Under the pieces are notes generated by a model. It worked only from the letters and a program-made list of their open reading frames with translations. It did no database searches and was not told where the DNA came from. A stretch of 64,000 bases of DNA, taken from positions 310,001 through 374,000 of the forward strand of contig JBBCJA010000001.1 of assembly GCA_037189585.1 (NCBI GenBank). The letters run 5' to 3'. A program made the translations under genes and the position numbers. Below are positions 45,002-54,480 of the stretch, piece after piece. Each line of letters begins with the position of its first letter. Position 1 is the first letter of the stretch. The stretch comes from JAEXNA01 sp037189585 (GTDB lineage: Bacteria; Vulcanimicrobiota; Xenobia; Xenobiales; JADMJV01).

Positions 45002-46108
45002 GTGCGGCTGCTACACACATCGGATTGGCATCTCGGACGCCGCTTTTACGGTCGATCGCTGATCAGTGATCAGGCTTACGTCTTGGACCAGATGATCAAT
45101 CTAGCTAGAGACCTCAATCCCGATGTCTGTCTGATCGTGGGGGATGTGTTCGAGCAACGCCGTCCCAACGAGGAAGCTCTGGAACTTTTTCACGACACCA
45201 TCGGGCGTTTGATCGATCTCGGTACCACGGTGGTGGTGCTGGCCGGTCCGGCGGACGACTTTTCCAAACTGCACCTGCACGCGCGTTGGGTACGCCAACA
45301 GGGGCTCTACCTATTTTCCGAGTCGAGTCAGGTTCTTTCACCCTTGACGTTGCGGGGTGCCAGGGACAACTTCTCCGTCTCGGTTTGGTGCCTGCCCTAC
45401 GTTCAAGCTGGCCCGACCAACGTGGGAACCGGCCATCCAGCTCAGGTCGGGCGAAGTTTGGTGGAGACGGCCGTGCAAAGGATCGACCCCACGACCATCA
45501 ATCTTTTCGCCGGCTACATCTGGGCTCAGGGTATAGGCAAAAGACCAGAGCTTGGTTCTTTGGTCACGCCGGGCGGCCAGCCCGTGGAAAAGCGGTTCTT
45601 GGAGTATTTTGACTATTGCGCGCTGGGGGGTTGCCATCAGCCTCTGTCCTTGGGTCCGGACACTCTCCGCTACTGTGGAGGGCTGTTGCCGACAGAAGTC
45701 GATTCGGAGAAGGACGCCTTGGAGAGATCGGTCACGTACACGGTGATCGAGGCCAAGAGAAGCCTCTTGGTGGATGAGTACCCGCTGCGACCTCGGCGGG
45801 CCTTTCGGCTCCTGTCTGGGAGCGTCGAGGAGCTGCTTGAACAGAGTCGCATTCAGCGCGGTGATGACCTTTTAGTCCTTCGCTCCAATGAACTGGAGCT
45901 CTCTTCTGACCAGCGGGTGAAACTGCGTTCACTGGGGGCGAACGTGGTTTCGGTGGAAAACATTCCACGGACCGAAGCGTCGTCTTCGGCTCCGGCGGAA
46001 ACTTCGCCGCTACTCGAGCTGCTGCTGAGGTTCCATCAGGAGGTGGGCGGACAGCCCCTGGATGACGACGCGCGAGCCTGGCTTCGCGCGCTGCGGGAGC
46101 GGTTGTGA
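45002..46108 (+). CDS. sbcD: SbcD-like exonuclease subunit with degenerate metal site
   Basis: 368 residues from GTG 45002, giving MRLLHTSDWHLG as in other SbcD proteins; GAAGGG lies 7 bases upstream. Asp8, His10 (DWH) and Asp48 (GDVFE) of the metal site are kept. The next motif GNHD is AGPAD (Pro83, Ala84), the ATGHLT histidine is Tyr172, and the GHIH motif is GGCH (Gly210, His212). Thus the catalytic His84 and several metal ligands are absent, so nuclease activity is unlikely. The scaffold is otherwise complete and stops overlapping the sbcC start (GTGA). Confidence 0.87.
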   Translation: MRLLHTSDWHLGRRFYGRSLISDQAYVLDQMINLARDLNPDVCLIVGDVFEQRRPNEEALELFHDTIGRLIDLGTTVVVLAGPADDFSKLHLHARWVRQQGLYLFSESSQVLSPLTLRGARDNFSVSVWCLPYVQAGPTNVGTGHPAQVGRSLVETAVQRIDPTTINLFAGYIWAQGIGKRPELGSLVTPGGQPVEKRFLEYFDYCALGGCHQPLSLGPDTLRYCGGLLPTEVDSEKDALERSVTYTVIEAKRSLLVDEYPLRPRRAFRLLSGSVEELLEQSRIQRGDDLLVLRSNELELSSDQRVKLRSLGANVVSVENIPRTEASSSAPAETSPLLELLLRFHQEVGGQPLDDDARAWLRALRERL

Positions 46109-49100
46109 GACCGCTAAGGCTGACCCTGACCGCCTTTGGGCCGTTTCGGCGTTCGACCATGGTCGACTTGAGTGTATTTCGAACCAGTCGACTCTTTTTG
46201 ATTCAAGGTCCCGTGGGCAGCGGGAAGACTTTTCTTCTCGACGGCGTCTGTTTCGCACTGTACGGATGCTCCTCCGGCGGTGAACGAGACCGCCAAACCA
46301 TGCGAAACCTGAGCGCTTCTCTAGATCAGGAAACGGCCGTCGCCCTGGACTTTGAGGTGGGGACAGATCGATTTCGAGTGGAGCGGCGAATTCTGTCCCA
46401 TTCGGGCTCTGATGACGAGGGGTCCGAGGATGTCACCTTGTGGCGTCTGCCCGCCTTCGGCGAGCCTGGTCGACGCGACGTTTTGGCCTCCTCGGTCGGC
46501 GGGGTCGCTACCATGCTCGGACGCTTGATAGGCCTTTCGGCGGAGCAGTTTTGCCAGGTCGCCGTCCTACCCCAGGGACATTTTCGGCGGTTTCTTTTAG
46601 CGCCCGCCGAGGAACGACGCGAGATTCTCGGACGCATGTTCGACGGCGCGCTCTACAGTCGTTTTCAATCCCTACTGCTGGCGGAGTTCGAGGCGCTTGG
46701 AACGGCTTTGGCTTCGGCTTGGCGCGAGCGCGAGGAGATCGTCGTACGCTACGACGATAGCGAAGGAGACCCTCGGCAACGTCTGTCGCGTTCGCGCGAG
46801 GAGCTCGAAGCGGTGAGCGCGGCTTGTCAGAGTCATCATGCCAAGAGCAGGGAATGGGAAAAAGAGCTTGAGGGCGCTGTGCGTTATGAAACGCTGGAGC
46901 GTCAGCGCGATGTATCGCGGCGCGAACTCGAAGAGCTCGAGAATCCCTCACGAACTCCGGCGGGAGCCCTTTCCGGGCGTTTACGGGCGGCTTTGCTGGA
47001 ATATGGACGTTGGCGCGAGGCGACCTCTGAGAGTGAGGCCATCGCCAAGGAGCTCGACGAGCAACGCGCCGAGTACGAAAAACTCAAACGAGAGACAAAC
47101 TTTCTCGAGACGGAGGTAGAGCAGGCGCGGCAACGGGAGGAAGAAAAGTACGCGCTTCGCCGTAGCCAGGAAAGATTGGAGGAGATTCTCCAGGAAGCCC
47201 AGGGCCTTGAACAACTCGACGCTGAGCTGGAGACGCTCGGGTCTCGCCGAGCCGAATTAGCACGAAGTCGAACTCAACTGGCCCAGGAGGTCAAACGCTC
47301 CCAGGCCCGCGGCGAGAAGCTTCGGGAAGATCTCGCCCGGCTGGACAAGGCTGAACTGAAACTTGTCTCGCTACGCGCGGAGTTGGCCAAGCTTCAAGCC
47401 AGAGATCAAGCTGCGCGCCAGAGTGCCCATCTGATGGAAGCTTTGGAGCAAGCGCGGCAGCGAGAATCGCGACTGCGTGAGGGAGTCCACGCCCTGGGTC
47501 AGGAGATCGATCACCTTCGCCAACTCGAGTCCTCTCGCAAAGCCGGGGACCGAGTTCGTTCTTTGCGCGGTCTGAGCTCCGAGCTGGTCGAGGGAAAACC
47601 ATGTCCGGTCTGCGGCGCAACCGTTCACCCTCAACCTTATCGCGAACCTTCCGGAGATAGCCATAGCCCGGAGGACCTTGAGAAAAAGCTCCTAGCTCTG
47701 GTCGAACGGCGCGACCATGCTCTTAGCGAATTGTCCTCGGCTGAGGAGAGGCGTGCCCGGCTGGAAGGCCGCCTGGAAGGGGTCCAGGTGGAAGCTGAAC
47801 CTCAAGCCGAGATGGAAGAGCTGCTTTTGGGGCTGAATCGAACCGTCCAGGCGATCGAGAGCAAGTTGTCCCAGCGCGAGCGTTGGGAGGAGGAGTTGAG
47901 CGAGCTCGAGAGAGAGGCTGGCCCTGGCCGCAAACGCTTACGCCAGATGCGCCTGATGAAGGAGCGCCTCCAGGCTACCTGTGAAGGCGCCATGGAGATA
48001 CGTTCCGCGCGACGAGCGCATCTTCAGGATATGATCTCGCGGAGCTTGGGAGCGAGCGCGTCCGAGAATGACTGGCGAGAAATGCTCAGGCAAGAGAGCG
48101 TTCGAGTCGCCGAACGTCTCGAGGATCTCGAGCAGGTTCAATACGACACGCAACGGGCTGAACTGATGGCGGAAACCTTCGCGTTGGGGCTCGCCGAGCG
48201 ACGAGCCGCCGAGAAGCGGCAGGAGAGTCTGCGCCAGGAGGCCGAGGGGCTCCAGCGCGGCTTAATGGAACGATTTCGTCTGGATTTCGCCAGCTGGGAC
48301 GACCTTTCGTTCGCTCTGGCGCGCGCCGCACGAGACCTCCGTTTGGCTCAAGGGGAAAACTCCGTGGTCGATCACGAGATCTTGGTGGCCGCGGTCAAGC
48401 GCCAGTTGGAACAGTCCCAAGAACTGCTCGCGGCCGTCCCCTCACCAACCATGCGGGCCGAGCAGATTCGGGCCGCTCTCAATCGAGAACGAGAACAGAC
48501 TGAGCTTAAGATCGGACGCCGCGCCTCGCTACAGAGGGAGGTTGAGTTGGGAACCCAGGACGTGGCGCTCTATGACGCCGTGGTCGAGAAAATTCGAGCC
48601 TTGGAGAGCAAGGTCGCCTCGCTTTCTCGACTCGCCGCTAACGTGCGGGGTGAGAATGAAGTGGGACTAAGCTTTGTCGATTGGGTTTTAGAGAGATACT
48701 TCGGGGAGGTTCTGGTCGCCGCGAATCTGACCTTGGAGACTCTGGCTCCGGGGCGCTTCGCGCTCAGACTCGAGCCCGGCCTAAGGGTTCGAGTGTTTGA
48801 TTATCAGGCCGGGGTGAGTCGACTGGCGACCTCGTTGTCCGGTGGTGAGTCCTTCATGGCATCGCTTGCCCTGGCTCTGGGGTTAGGCGAGGTGATGGAA
48901 AGAGATAGCGGTGCTCAAGAACGGCTCGGGATGCTTTTCATCGACGAGGGGTTCGGCTATCTTGACCGAGAGGCGATCGACGCCGCTTTACTCTGCCTGG
49001 AGAACTTGCGAAGTCAGGGTCGAACTGTAGGGCTTGTTTCCCACGTCCCGGAACTGCGCGAGCGGATTCGGGCCCAGATCGTCCTGGGCCGTGAGGAAAA

Positions 49101-49134
49101 CGGAGAAGCGACGGTTCAGGTCTTCGCTGTCTGA
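46105..49134 (+). CDS. sbcC: SbcC/Rad50-like ATPase
   Basis: 1009 residues from GTG 46105. Walker A GPVGSGKTF (Lys41), a long coiled coil, the zinc hook KPCPVCGATVHP (Cys500 and Cys503) and then the return coil, signature LSGGESFMASLALALGLGEV and Walker B LGMLFIDEGFGYLD are all intact. It forms the SMC-like partner of SbcD, tethers DNA ends and controls the nuclease. Since the SbcD active site is damaged, this pair probably binds DNA ends without cutting them, or another nuclease serves. A strong terminator follows. Confidence 0.94.
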   Translation: MRPLRLTLTAFGPFRRSTMVDLSVFRTSRLFLIQGPVGSGKTFLLDGVCFALYGCSSGGERDRQTMRNLSASLDQETAVALDFEVGTDRFRVERRILSHSGSDDEGSEDVTLWRLPAFGEPGRRDVLASSVGGVATMLGRLIGLSAEQFCQVAVLPQGHFRRFLLAPAEERREILGRMFDGALYSRFQSLLLAEFEALGTALASAWREREEIVVRYDDSEGDPRQRLSRSREELEAVSAACQSHHAKSREWEKELEGAVRYETLERQRDVSRRELEELENPSRTPAGALSGRLRAALLEYGRWREATSESEAIAKELDEQRAEYEKLKRETNFLETEVEQARQREEEKYALRRSQERLEEILQEAQGLEQLDAELETLGSRRAELARSRTQLAQEVKRSQARGEKLREDLARLDKAELKLVSLRAELAKLQARDQAARQSAHLMEALEQARQRESRLREGVHALGQEIDHLRQLESSRKAGDRVRSLRGLSSELVEGKPCPVCGATVHPQPYREPSGDSHSPEDLEKKLLALVERRDHALSELSSAEERRARLEGRLEGVQVEAEPQAEMEELLLGLNRTVQAIESKLSQRERWEEELSELEREAGPGRKRLRQMRLMKERLQATCEGAMEIRSARRAHLQDMISRSLGASASENDWREMLRQESVRVAERLEDLEQVQYDTQRAELMAETFALGLAERRAAEKRQESLRQEAEGLQRGLMERFRLDFASWDDLSFALARAARDLRLAQGENSVVDHEILVAAVKRQLEQSQELLAAVPSPTMRAEQIRAALNREREQTELKIGRRASLQREVELGTQDVALYDAVVEKIRALESKVASLSRLAANVRGENEVGLSFVDWVLERYFGEVLVAANLTLETLAPGRFALRLEPGLRVRVFDYQAGVSRLATSLSGGESFMASLALALGLGEVMERDSGAQERLGMLFIDEGFGYLDREAIDAALLCLENLRSQGRTVGLVSHVPELRERIRAQIVLGREENGEATVQVFAV

Positions 49135-49141
49135 AAGAAAT

Positions 49142-49173
49142 AAAAGGGCCGCGGAATATTCCGCGGCCCTTTT
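49142..49173. terminator. bidirectional terminator between sbcC and the ferritin gene
   Basis: A perfect 32-bp palindrome with 16-base arms (AAAAGGGCCGCGGAAT and its complement) lies between two convergent stops. It ends in T runs on both strands and can serve both genes. Confidence 0.9.
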
Positions 49174-49198
49174 GAACATCTTATTCCTGGGCAGGCCC

Positions 49199-49720
49199 TT
49201 AGGCCGGATCGGACTCGTGAGCCAGGGAGCCGCGGCGCACGAAGTCTTCAACGAGGAGCAACTGATCTCCGGCATGCCGGATGGTATCGAGAAGGGTCGA
49301 CATGGTGGAGACCTCCTCGAGTTGCTCGGTCACGAACCATTGCAGGAAAGTGTGGGTCATATGGTCGTTGTGCTTGGCCGACTCTCCGACCAGATGATTG
49401 ATCTGACGGGTCACCTCGAGTTCACCGTCCAAAGCGCACTCTACAGCGTCGGCGGCGCTAGTGAAGTCGTTGCGCAGTTCAGATAAACCGCGGATCTCCG
49501 GCTTAGAGCCGGCATCGAGCAGGTAGCGCACGAATTTCATCGCGTGCTCGCGCTCTTCGGCGGCTTGAGTAAAGAAAAAGCTGCCCAGTGCCGGTAGGCT
49601 TTCCGACTCGAAATAGACGGCGATGGCCATATACTGAGCGGCGGCTTTCGTCTCGTTTTGGATCTGCTGGTTCAAAAGCTCGATCAGAGCTTCATTAACT
49701 AAGAGGGTGGATTTTCCCAT
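49199..49720 (-). CDS. ftnA: bacterial non-heme ferritin
   Basis: 173 residues. Four-helix ferritin fold: LLNQQIQNETKAAAQYMAIAVYFE, AAEEREHAMKFVRYLLD (ferroxidase ligands Glu and His), and FLQWFVTEQLEEVSTMSTLLD. It stores iron as a ferric core in a 24-mer shell. A strong ribosome site (AAGGAG, 6 bases before ATG) is present. No binding site for a regulator could be identified in the upstream 170 bases. Confidence 0.92.
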   Translation of the reverse strand: MGKSTLLVNEALIELLNQQIQNETKAAAQYMAIAVYFESESLPALGSFFFTQAAEEREHAMKFVRYLLDAGSKPEIRGLSELRNDFTSAADAVECALDGELEVTRQINHLVGESAKHNDHMTHTFLQWFVTEQLEEVSTMSTLLDTIRHAGDQLLLVEDFVRRGSLAHESDPA

Positions 49721-49894
49721 GGTTTCTCCTTAAAAAAATCGTGTCCTTGAGATGTCCCCGCTCAAGCTTTGGGGTTAAACCTCAGAAATTGGGGAAGGAT
49801 CCACTTCGAGCCGCGAGAAGGCGGCGCCGCCGTGCCGGGAGCCTTTACAGCTCGCGTTCGGTCGCATCTTACTCCTCGCTAGGGGGAACAAATT

Positions 49895-51844
49895 TTGAAA
49901 TCAAGACATTTATTACTTTCACTTCTCGTGTTGCTAGGTGCCAGTTGGGCTAGCGCGGAGGAGGTCACGGTTAAGGTCGCGGGTGACCGAACGGCCGTGA
50001 TTCAAGTCCTGAACCAGGCGGGCAATCCGGACCTCTCCGGCACGGTCAAAGGGGCGGCGAATCTCAAAGAGGGCAAGAGCGGATTTAAAGCCGATTTGGT
50101 TTTTAAGAACGCCGCTGAACTTCAGGGAGCCCAGGGCGACCTGTACGCCGTCACGACGGGTAACGCCGTCGAGATGATCGGCTATATCAATGCCAAGCTG
50201 CCGCCCGACCCGAACGCTCCGAAGGTCCTCGACATCGACCTCGAGACGGTTACCGAGGGCGACCAGTCGGCCGCGAAGTTTAACGCCCACGTTGAAGGTC
50301 CGGCCAACGGCCCGACCCCAAAGGGCTCCGGCAAAGGTAACCTCAAGGGCGACTTCAAAAAGCTCTCCGCCACCGGTGAATTCGAACTCTCCGGCGGAGA
50401 TATCAAGGGCTCGGAACTTCCTTTCAATAAATTCGAGCTCAACATCTCTGAAAAAGACAAGAAAACGACAGTCTCATTTGTACTTTCGACTCCCAAGGCC
50501 TCGGAGATGGCTAAAAATCTCGACAGTCTTCCAGCCTTCAAGCCTCTGTTGGAAGGTAAGCTCAAGGAGATGGGCGTGACCACTGAGGGCGTCGATTTCC
50601 CCGCCCCCGTCGTCGAGGGTGAGAATAAGATCGGCAAGGGCCAGTTCACACTTGTCGATGTGCGAGCCGTAATCAAACCCTATCTCGGTCTGATCGCATC
50701 TCAGATGCCGGGAATCCCGGAAGGGCAGAAGGCTCTCGAGGAGATGCTTGAAGCTCAGATGGACAAGCTCGCTTTCGTCCTAGATGTTCAAGAAACAGGA
50801 TTTAAAGGAAACCTGACGGCGGAAGCTTCCAATTTGGATCGTTTCTGGTCGGGATATCTCACCTTGCTACCGGCTATTCAAGAGATGTCCAATCAGCAGA
50901 TGCTGGCCGATGCCGGCGAGTTTCGTTCCATCCTCGAGCCGCTGCTCAAATTGAACACGAAACAGACGGTCGATAGTCTGAAGATCTTGTCTTCAAGCGC
51001 TATCACGTTTGAAGGTGAAGGTAAGTTCAATTTGGACCTCAGCGGTGAGGCTGCCGCTCAGACCCTAGCTTTCAAGGCTGACGGCAACCTGCTGATGTCC
51101 AACTACCAGGACTACGCGACCAAGGCCAAGGCCGCGGGACTCCCCGTTGCTGAAAAGGCTGTCGGAAAGCTCAAGCTCAATCTCAAGGATAAGACCGCGC
51201 TGACCGGTGACGCCTACTTCTACACCGACGGCAACATCATGGACTTCTACAAGAACATGTTGGGCCAGGCCGCCAAGGAAGCTCAGGCTTCCGAGGAAGT
51301 TCAAAAAGCGATCGCCGACTTCAAGTTCGAGGACGCCGGATTCAAGGCGACTTTGATGGACAATAAGGTAAGCGTCCTTGGCCGCAGCAGCACCAGCGAC
51401 CTGACCGCTATCGCCAGCCTCATTCTCAAGCAGGGCGTGCCTCAGTTGGATGCCACTTTTGGGGGCGCCGCGTTGGATGTCATCATGGATGATAAGGCTT
51501 CCGGAAAAGCCGACATGAAGTTCTTTTTCAATAACTTCATGCCGGGCAAAGACGCCGCCGCCATTAAGGAAGCTCTCGGTATGCCAACGGCCTCCACCGT
51601 GACCATGGACGCTCCCGGCGACCAAGTCAAGCTGGTAGCCGTGGAGCAGCCCGAGCTGACCGTCGACGGCCAACTGGTGGCTGTGCAGCAGGCTGGGAAG
51701 TCGCTTCTGGCCAGCTCGCCGGCTGACGTCGCGACCTCCGGGCCCGGTGGCTCCGGCGGTAACAAATGGGGTCTGATCGCCGTTGGAGTTCTCTTGCTCC
51801 TGGGCGTGGGCGGCTTCCTCGCTTTCGGTAAGAAATCCGCTTAA
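49895..51844 (+). CDS. secreted, C-terminally anchored protein of unknown function
   Basis: 649 residues from TTG 49895; AGGGGG is 8 bases upstream. A signal peptide (SRHLLLSLLVLLGASWASA) is followed by about 560 residues of beta-rich sequence with many KLKLNLKDKT-like segments. A C-terminal SGPGGSGGNKWGL, hydrophobic stretch and KK end looks like a GlyGly-CTERM-type sorting signal. A terminator follows directly. No catalytic domain is seen. Composition and lysine-rich repeats resemble a surface or lipid-binding scaffold, but that is a guess. Confidence 0.7.
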   Translation: MKSRHLLLSLLVLLGASWASAEEVTVKVAGDRTAVIQVLNQAGNPDLSGTVKGAANLKEGKSGFKADLVFKNAAELQGAQGDLYAVTTGNAVEMIGYINAKLPPDPNAPKVLDIDLETVTEGDQSAAKFNAHVEGPANGPTPKGSGKGNLKGDFKKLSATGEFELSGGDIKGSELPFNKFELNISEKDKKTTVSFVLSTPKASEMAKNLDSLPAFKPLLEGKLKEMGVTTEGVDFPAPVVEGENKIGKGQFTLVDVRAVIKPYLGLIASQMPGIPEGQKALEEMLEAQMDKLAFVLDVQETGFKGNLTAEASNLDRFWSGYLTLLPAIQEMSNQQMLADAGEFRSILEPLLKLNTKQTVDSLKILSSSAITFEGEGKFNLDLSGEAAAQTLAFKADGNLLMSNYQDYATKAKAAGLPVAEKAVGKLKLNLKDKTALTGDAYFYTDGNIMDFYKNMLGQAAKEAQASEEVQKAIADFKFEDAGFKATLMDNKVSVLGRSSTSDLTAIASLILKQGVPQLDATFGGAALDVIMDDKASGKADMKFFFNNFMPGKDAAAIKEALGMPTASTVTMDAPGDQVKLVAVEQPELTVDGQLVAVQQAGKSLLASSPADVATSGPGGSGGNKWGLIAVGVLLLLGVGGFLAFGKKSA

Positions 51845-51857
51845 AGTCACTTTCGAA

Positions 51858-51904
51858 AGTCAAAGAGAAGAGGACTCCTTCCGGGAGTCCTCTTCTCTTT
51901 GACT
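51858..51904. terminator. strong bidirectional terminator
   Basis: A 21-bp perfect stem (51858-51878 with 51884-51904) closes a 5-base loop TTCCG. The left arm begins AGTCAAAGAGAAG and the stem overlaps the asparaginase stop at 51903, so it can terminate both convergent genes. Confidence 0.9.
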
Positions 51905-53375
51905 AGAGGTCGGTCTGGACTAGAATGGTCAAGTCCAGGCGCTCGAGTTGAAACGTCTTTCCAGCACCGGTGACGGTGATGCGAAGGGGACGGTTGGGGG
52001 CCATCATGCGCCGTAATCCCTCGGTGATATCGAGAACGCCCTGCTCCTGATGCATTCCCATGGCGCCCACACAGCGCACGTCGTCGACGGGAGTCTCGGC
52101 CTCAACACCTGTGGAGTTTAAGAAAAAGCGTAGCTCCGAAATGTCGCAGCCCCGCACTCGGATCAGGGCCCGGCGTAGCAGTTTCGTGTCGATAGGGATG
52201 GTGGGCCGTCCCGAAAAACTTTCCACCTCCGCGCGCGCGCCGCCGGTAAAGCTCAGGTGGTGATGCTCATGCGACTGCTCTCCCCGATGACTCATCTGTA
52301 TCTGGGCTTCCATCTCGGGCCCTTCCTCCAGGGTCATCATCCACATCAGCTTGGTCAGGGCGGCTTCCGGGGTGAGGTCAAACCCGCTGACGATACGCGG
52401 CTCTAAGAGGGTGGCCGAGGCGTCGTAGCGACCTAGATCGACGCCGCCCTCGAGGCACTGGGTGACCACCAGCAAGACTTTACCGTCTCGAGCCGCTTGC
52501 GCCACCACTTCCAAAAGTTCCGGATCGCGCGGAGTGGTTCCGCTGCCGAAGGTTCTTAGAACAAAGCCTTTGAGGTCGTCGCGCTCGAAGAAAGGGCGCA
52601 GTTGGCTGCCTTTAACTCCGGGAAACAAGGTGAGATCCATGACCCGGTCGTCGAGAGAACGGTGGACGTAGAACGGACGGTCCGCGGGCGGGGCCTTACG
52701 TACCCTTTTACGATTGATCTTGATGGAGTCGCCAAAAGTGCCGAGCGGCGGATAGTTGGGAGAGGCAAAGCCCGCGCGAGCTTCCACGCTGACCTTACGA
52801 GTGCGATTTCCACGCAATAGATGGTCTCCGAAACAGACGGTGACCTCGGGAACTCGCGGTACTCCGGTTGCCTTGTAGCCCGCCACGTACAGCGCGTTAA
52901 GAAAATTCATCAGGGCATCGTTGCGCTCGGAGAAGATGGGCGTCTGGCTTCCGGTCACCACCACCGGTTTGGCCAGGTTGACGAGAAGAAAGGATAGAGC
53001 CGAGGCGGTGTAGGCCATCGTATCGGTGCCATGAATCACCACGAAGCCGTCGTAGTCGTGATAAACCCGTTCAATGGCCGTGGCGATAGTTAACCAATGC
53101 TGAGGTCCAACGGCGGAGGAGTCGAGCGGGCCGACCTCCGACCCGTCGGCTTCGCTTAAGGAGCGAAGGTCCCAGGCGATGCCCTGGTCCCTTCCCAAGC
53201 TGGACAGAGCTTCCCGCAGTCGGTCGGCTCCGGCCGGAACGAGGGGAGAGGAGGGCTGTCCGGCGATCGAAGGCTGCATGGCGAAAGTTCCACCGGTGTA
53301 CAGAACGTAAACTTTACTCAGTGTCGACACGGGCGGGCCTTTCAACGTTTGGGTCATCCATTCCTCAAAGGACAA
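51903..53375 (-). CDS. L-asparaginase type I with C-terminal extension
   Basis: 490 residues, longer than the usual 330-340 of cytoplasmic AnsA-type enzymes. The catalytic core (about 20-360) has VYVLYTGGTFAM and VIHGTDTMAYTASALSFLL, the two active-site Thr regions, plus TLFPGVKG and VLRTFGSGTTP. It converts L-asparagine to aspartate and ammonia. Residues from about 365 to the end carry a His-rich motif (SHEHHHLSF) and a beta-sandwich-like tail that the family does not normally have. No signal peptide. ATG 53357 inside the frame is a possible later start. Confidence 0.88.
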   Translation of the reverse strand: MSFEEWMTQTLKGPPVSTLSKVYVLYTGGTFAMQPSIAGQPSSPLVPAGADRLREALSSLGRDQGIAWDLRSLSEADGSEVGPLDSSAVGPQHWLTIATAIERVYHDYDGFVVIHGTDTMAYTASALSFLLVNLAKPVVVTGSQTPIFSERNDALMNFLNALYVAGYKATGVPRVPEVTVCFGDHLLRGNRTRKVSVEARAGFASPNYPPLGTFGDSIKINRKRVRKAPPADRPFYVHRSLDDRVMDLTLFPGVKGSQLRPFFERDDLKGFVLRTFGSGTTPRDPELLEVVAQAARDGKVLLVVTQCLEGGVDLGRYDASATLLEPRIVSGFDLTPEAALTKLMWMMTLEEGPEMEAQIQMSHRGEQSHEHHHLSFTGGARAEVESFSGRPTIPIDTKLLRRALIRVRGCDISELRFFLNSTGVEAETPVDDVRCVGAMGMHQEQGVLDITEGLRRMMAPNRPLRITVTGAGKTFQLERLDLTILVQTDL

Positions 53376-53425
53376 AGGGAGGACGGAACCGATTGGGAAG
53401 GCGGAGGTGCAAAGGAGAAATAGCT

Positions 53426-54343
53426 ATGGGTCAGTTCGTGGATGGAGAATGGAAGAGCGGTTGGTACAAGTCCAGTGACGATGGTAGCTTTCAGCGTCCA
53501 CCGACCACTTTTCGTGAGCCGATCAAGGACCTGACCGAGGGGCGATATCATCTCTATGTTTCCTGGGCTTGTCCCTGGGCTCATCGAACCTTGATCGCTC
53601 GAGCTGTTTTGGGGCTACAGGATAAGATTTCGATCTCGGTGGTTGATTGGTTCCTCGACGACGAGGGATGGCGATTTTTCCCTCAGCACGAAGGCGCCAC
53701 GGAGGACCATCTCTTCAGCTTCGACTATCTCCGGGAACTCTACAAGAAGGCAGACGACCGCTACACCGGGCGCGTCACCGTACCGGTCCTATGGGACCGG
53801 CGGGAAGAGACGATTCTCAACAATGAGTCTCGTGAGATTCTGCGGAGCTTCTGCGTGGATCTCAAGCCCTGGCATATGACCGACGCGCCGGACTTATCTC
53901 CCGAATCCTTAAGGGAAAAGATCGACCAGGTCTTAGATGAGATCTACGAGCCGATCAACAACGGCGTTTATAAGTCGGGGTTCGCCACGACTCAGGAGGC
54001 TTACGAGAAGGCGGTGACGGCGCTATTCGAGCAGCTCGACCGTTGGGAAGCTCATCTTACCAAGGAGGCTTTCCTCGTGGGAGGGCGGTTCACCGAGGCG
54101 GATATCTGTTTTTTTACGACCCTCGTCCGCTTCGACCCGGTCTATCGCACCCACTTCAAGTGCTCCTGGAAAATGATCGCCGAATACCCTCATCTCCAGG
54201 CTTACCTACGTAAGCTTCACGCGATTCCCGGAGTAGCCGAGACCTGCAACTTTGAACACATCACTCGCCACTACTACGAGTCTCACCGGGGCATCAATCC
54301 CCACGGCATCGTGGCTAAGACACCCGCCGCGTTTTCCCTTTAG
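53426..54343 (+). CDS. yqjG: glutathionyl-hydroquinone reductase (Xi-class GST)
   Basis: 305 residues from ATG 53426, which has AAGGAG 8 bases upstream. The Xi-class active site is YVSWACPWAHRTLIAR with catalytic Cys in CPWA, and the helical domain has GRFTEADICFFTTLVRFDPVY and RFDPVYRTHFKC, shared with ECM4/YqjG enzymes. These proteins remove glutathione from glutathionyl-hydroquinones in the cytoplasm. The match of sequence and length is close. It fits with the glutathione synthetase and GloB genes in the last 3 kb of the window. Confidence 0.92.
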   Translation: MGQFVDGEWKSGWYKSSDDGSFQRPPTTFREPIKDLTEGRYHLYVSWACPWAHRTLIARAVLGLQDKISISVVDWFLDDEGWRFFPQHEGATEDHLFSFDYLRELYKKADDRYTGRVTVPVLWDRREETILNNESREILRSFCVDLKPWHMTDAPDLSPESLREKIDQVLDEIYEPINNGVYKSGFATTQEAYEKAVTALFEQLDRWEAHLTKEAFLVGGRFTEADICFFTTLVRFDPVYRTHFKCSWKMIAEYPHLQAYLRKLHAIPGVAETCNFEHITRHYYESHRGINPHGIVAKTPAAFSL

Positions 54344-54480
54344 ACCGTTTCTCGAGATACGACCAGGCATAGACTTGGTCGGCCAACTTTAACTTTTTAG
54401 TAACAACCTTGCGCCGGGATCGACCTTTTGAGCGACGGCTAGAGCTAGAGTACGACCAAGCCACCAGCGAAAGGAACATC

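Noticed and set aside
51065..51850. 261-codon minus-strand frame
   Set aside because: Antisense to the secreted anchored protein and lies across its terminator.
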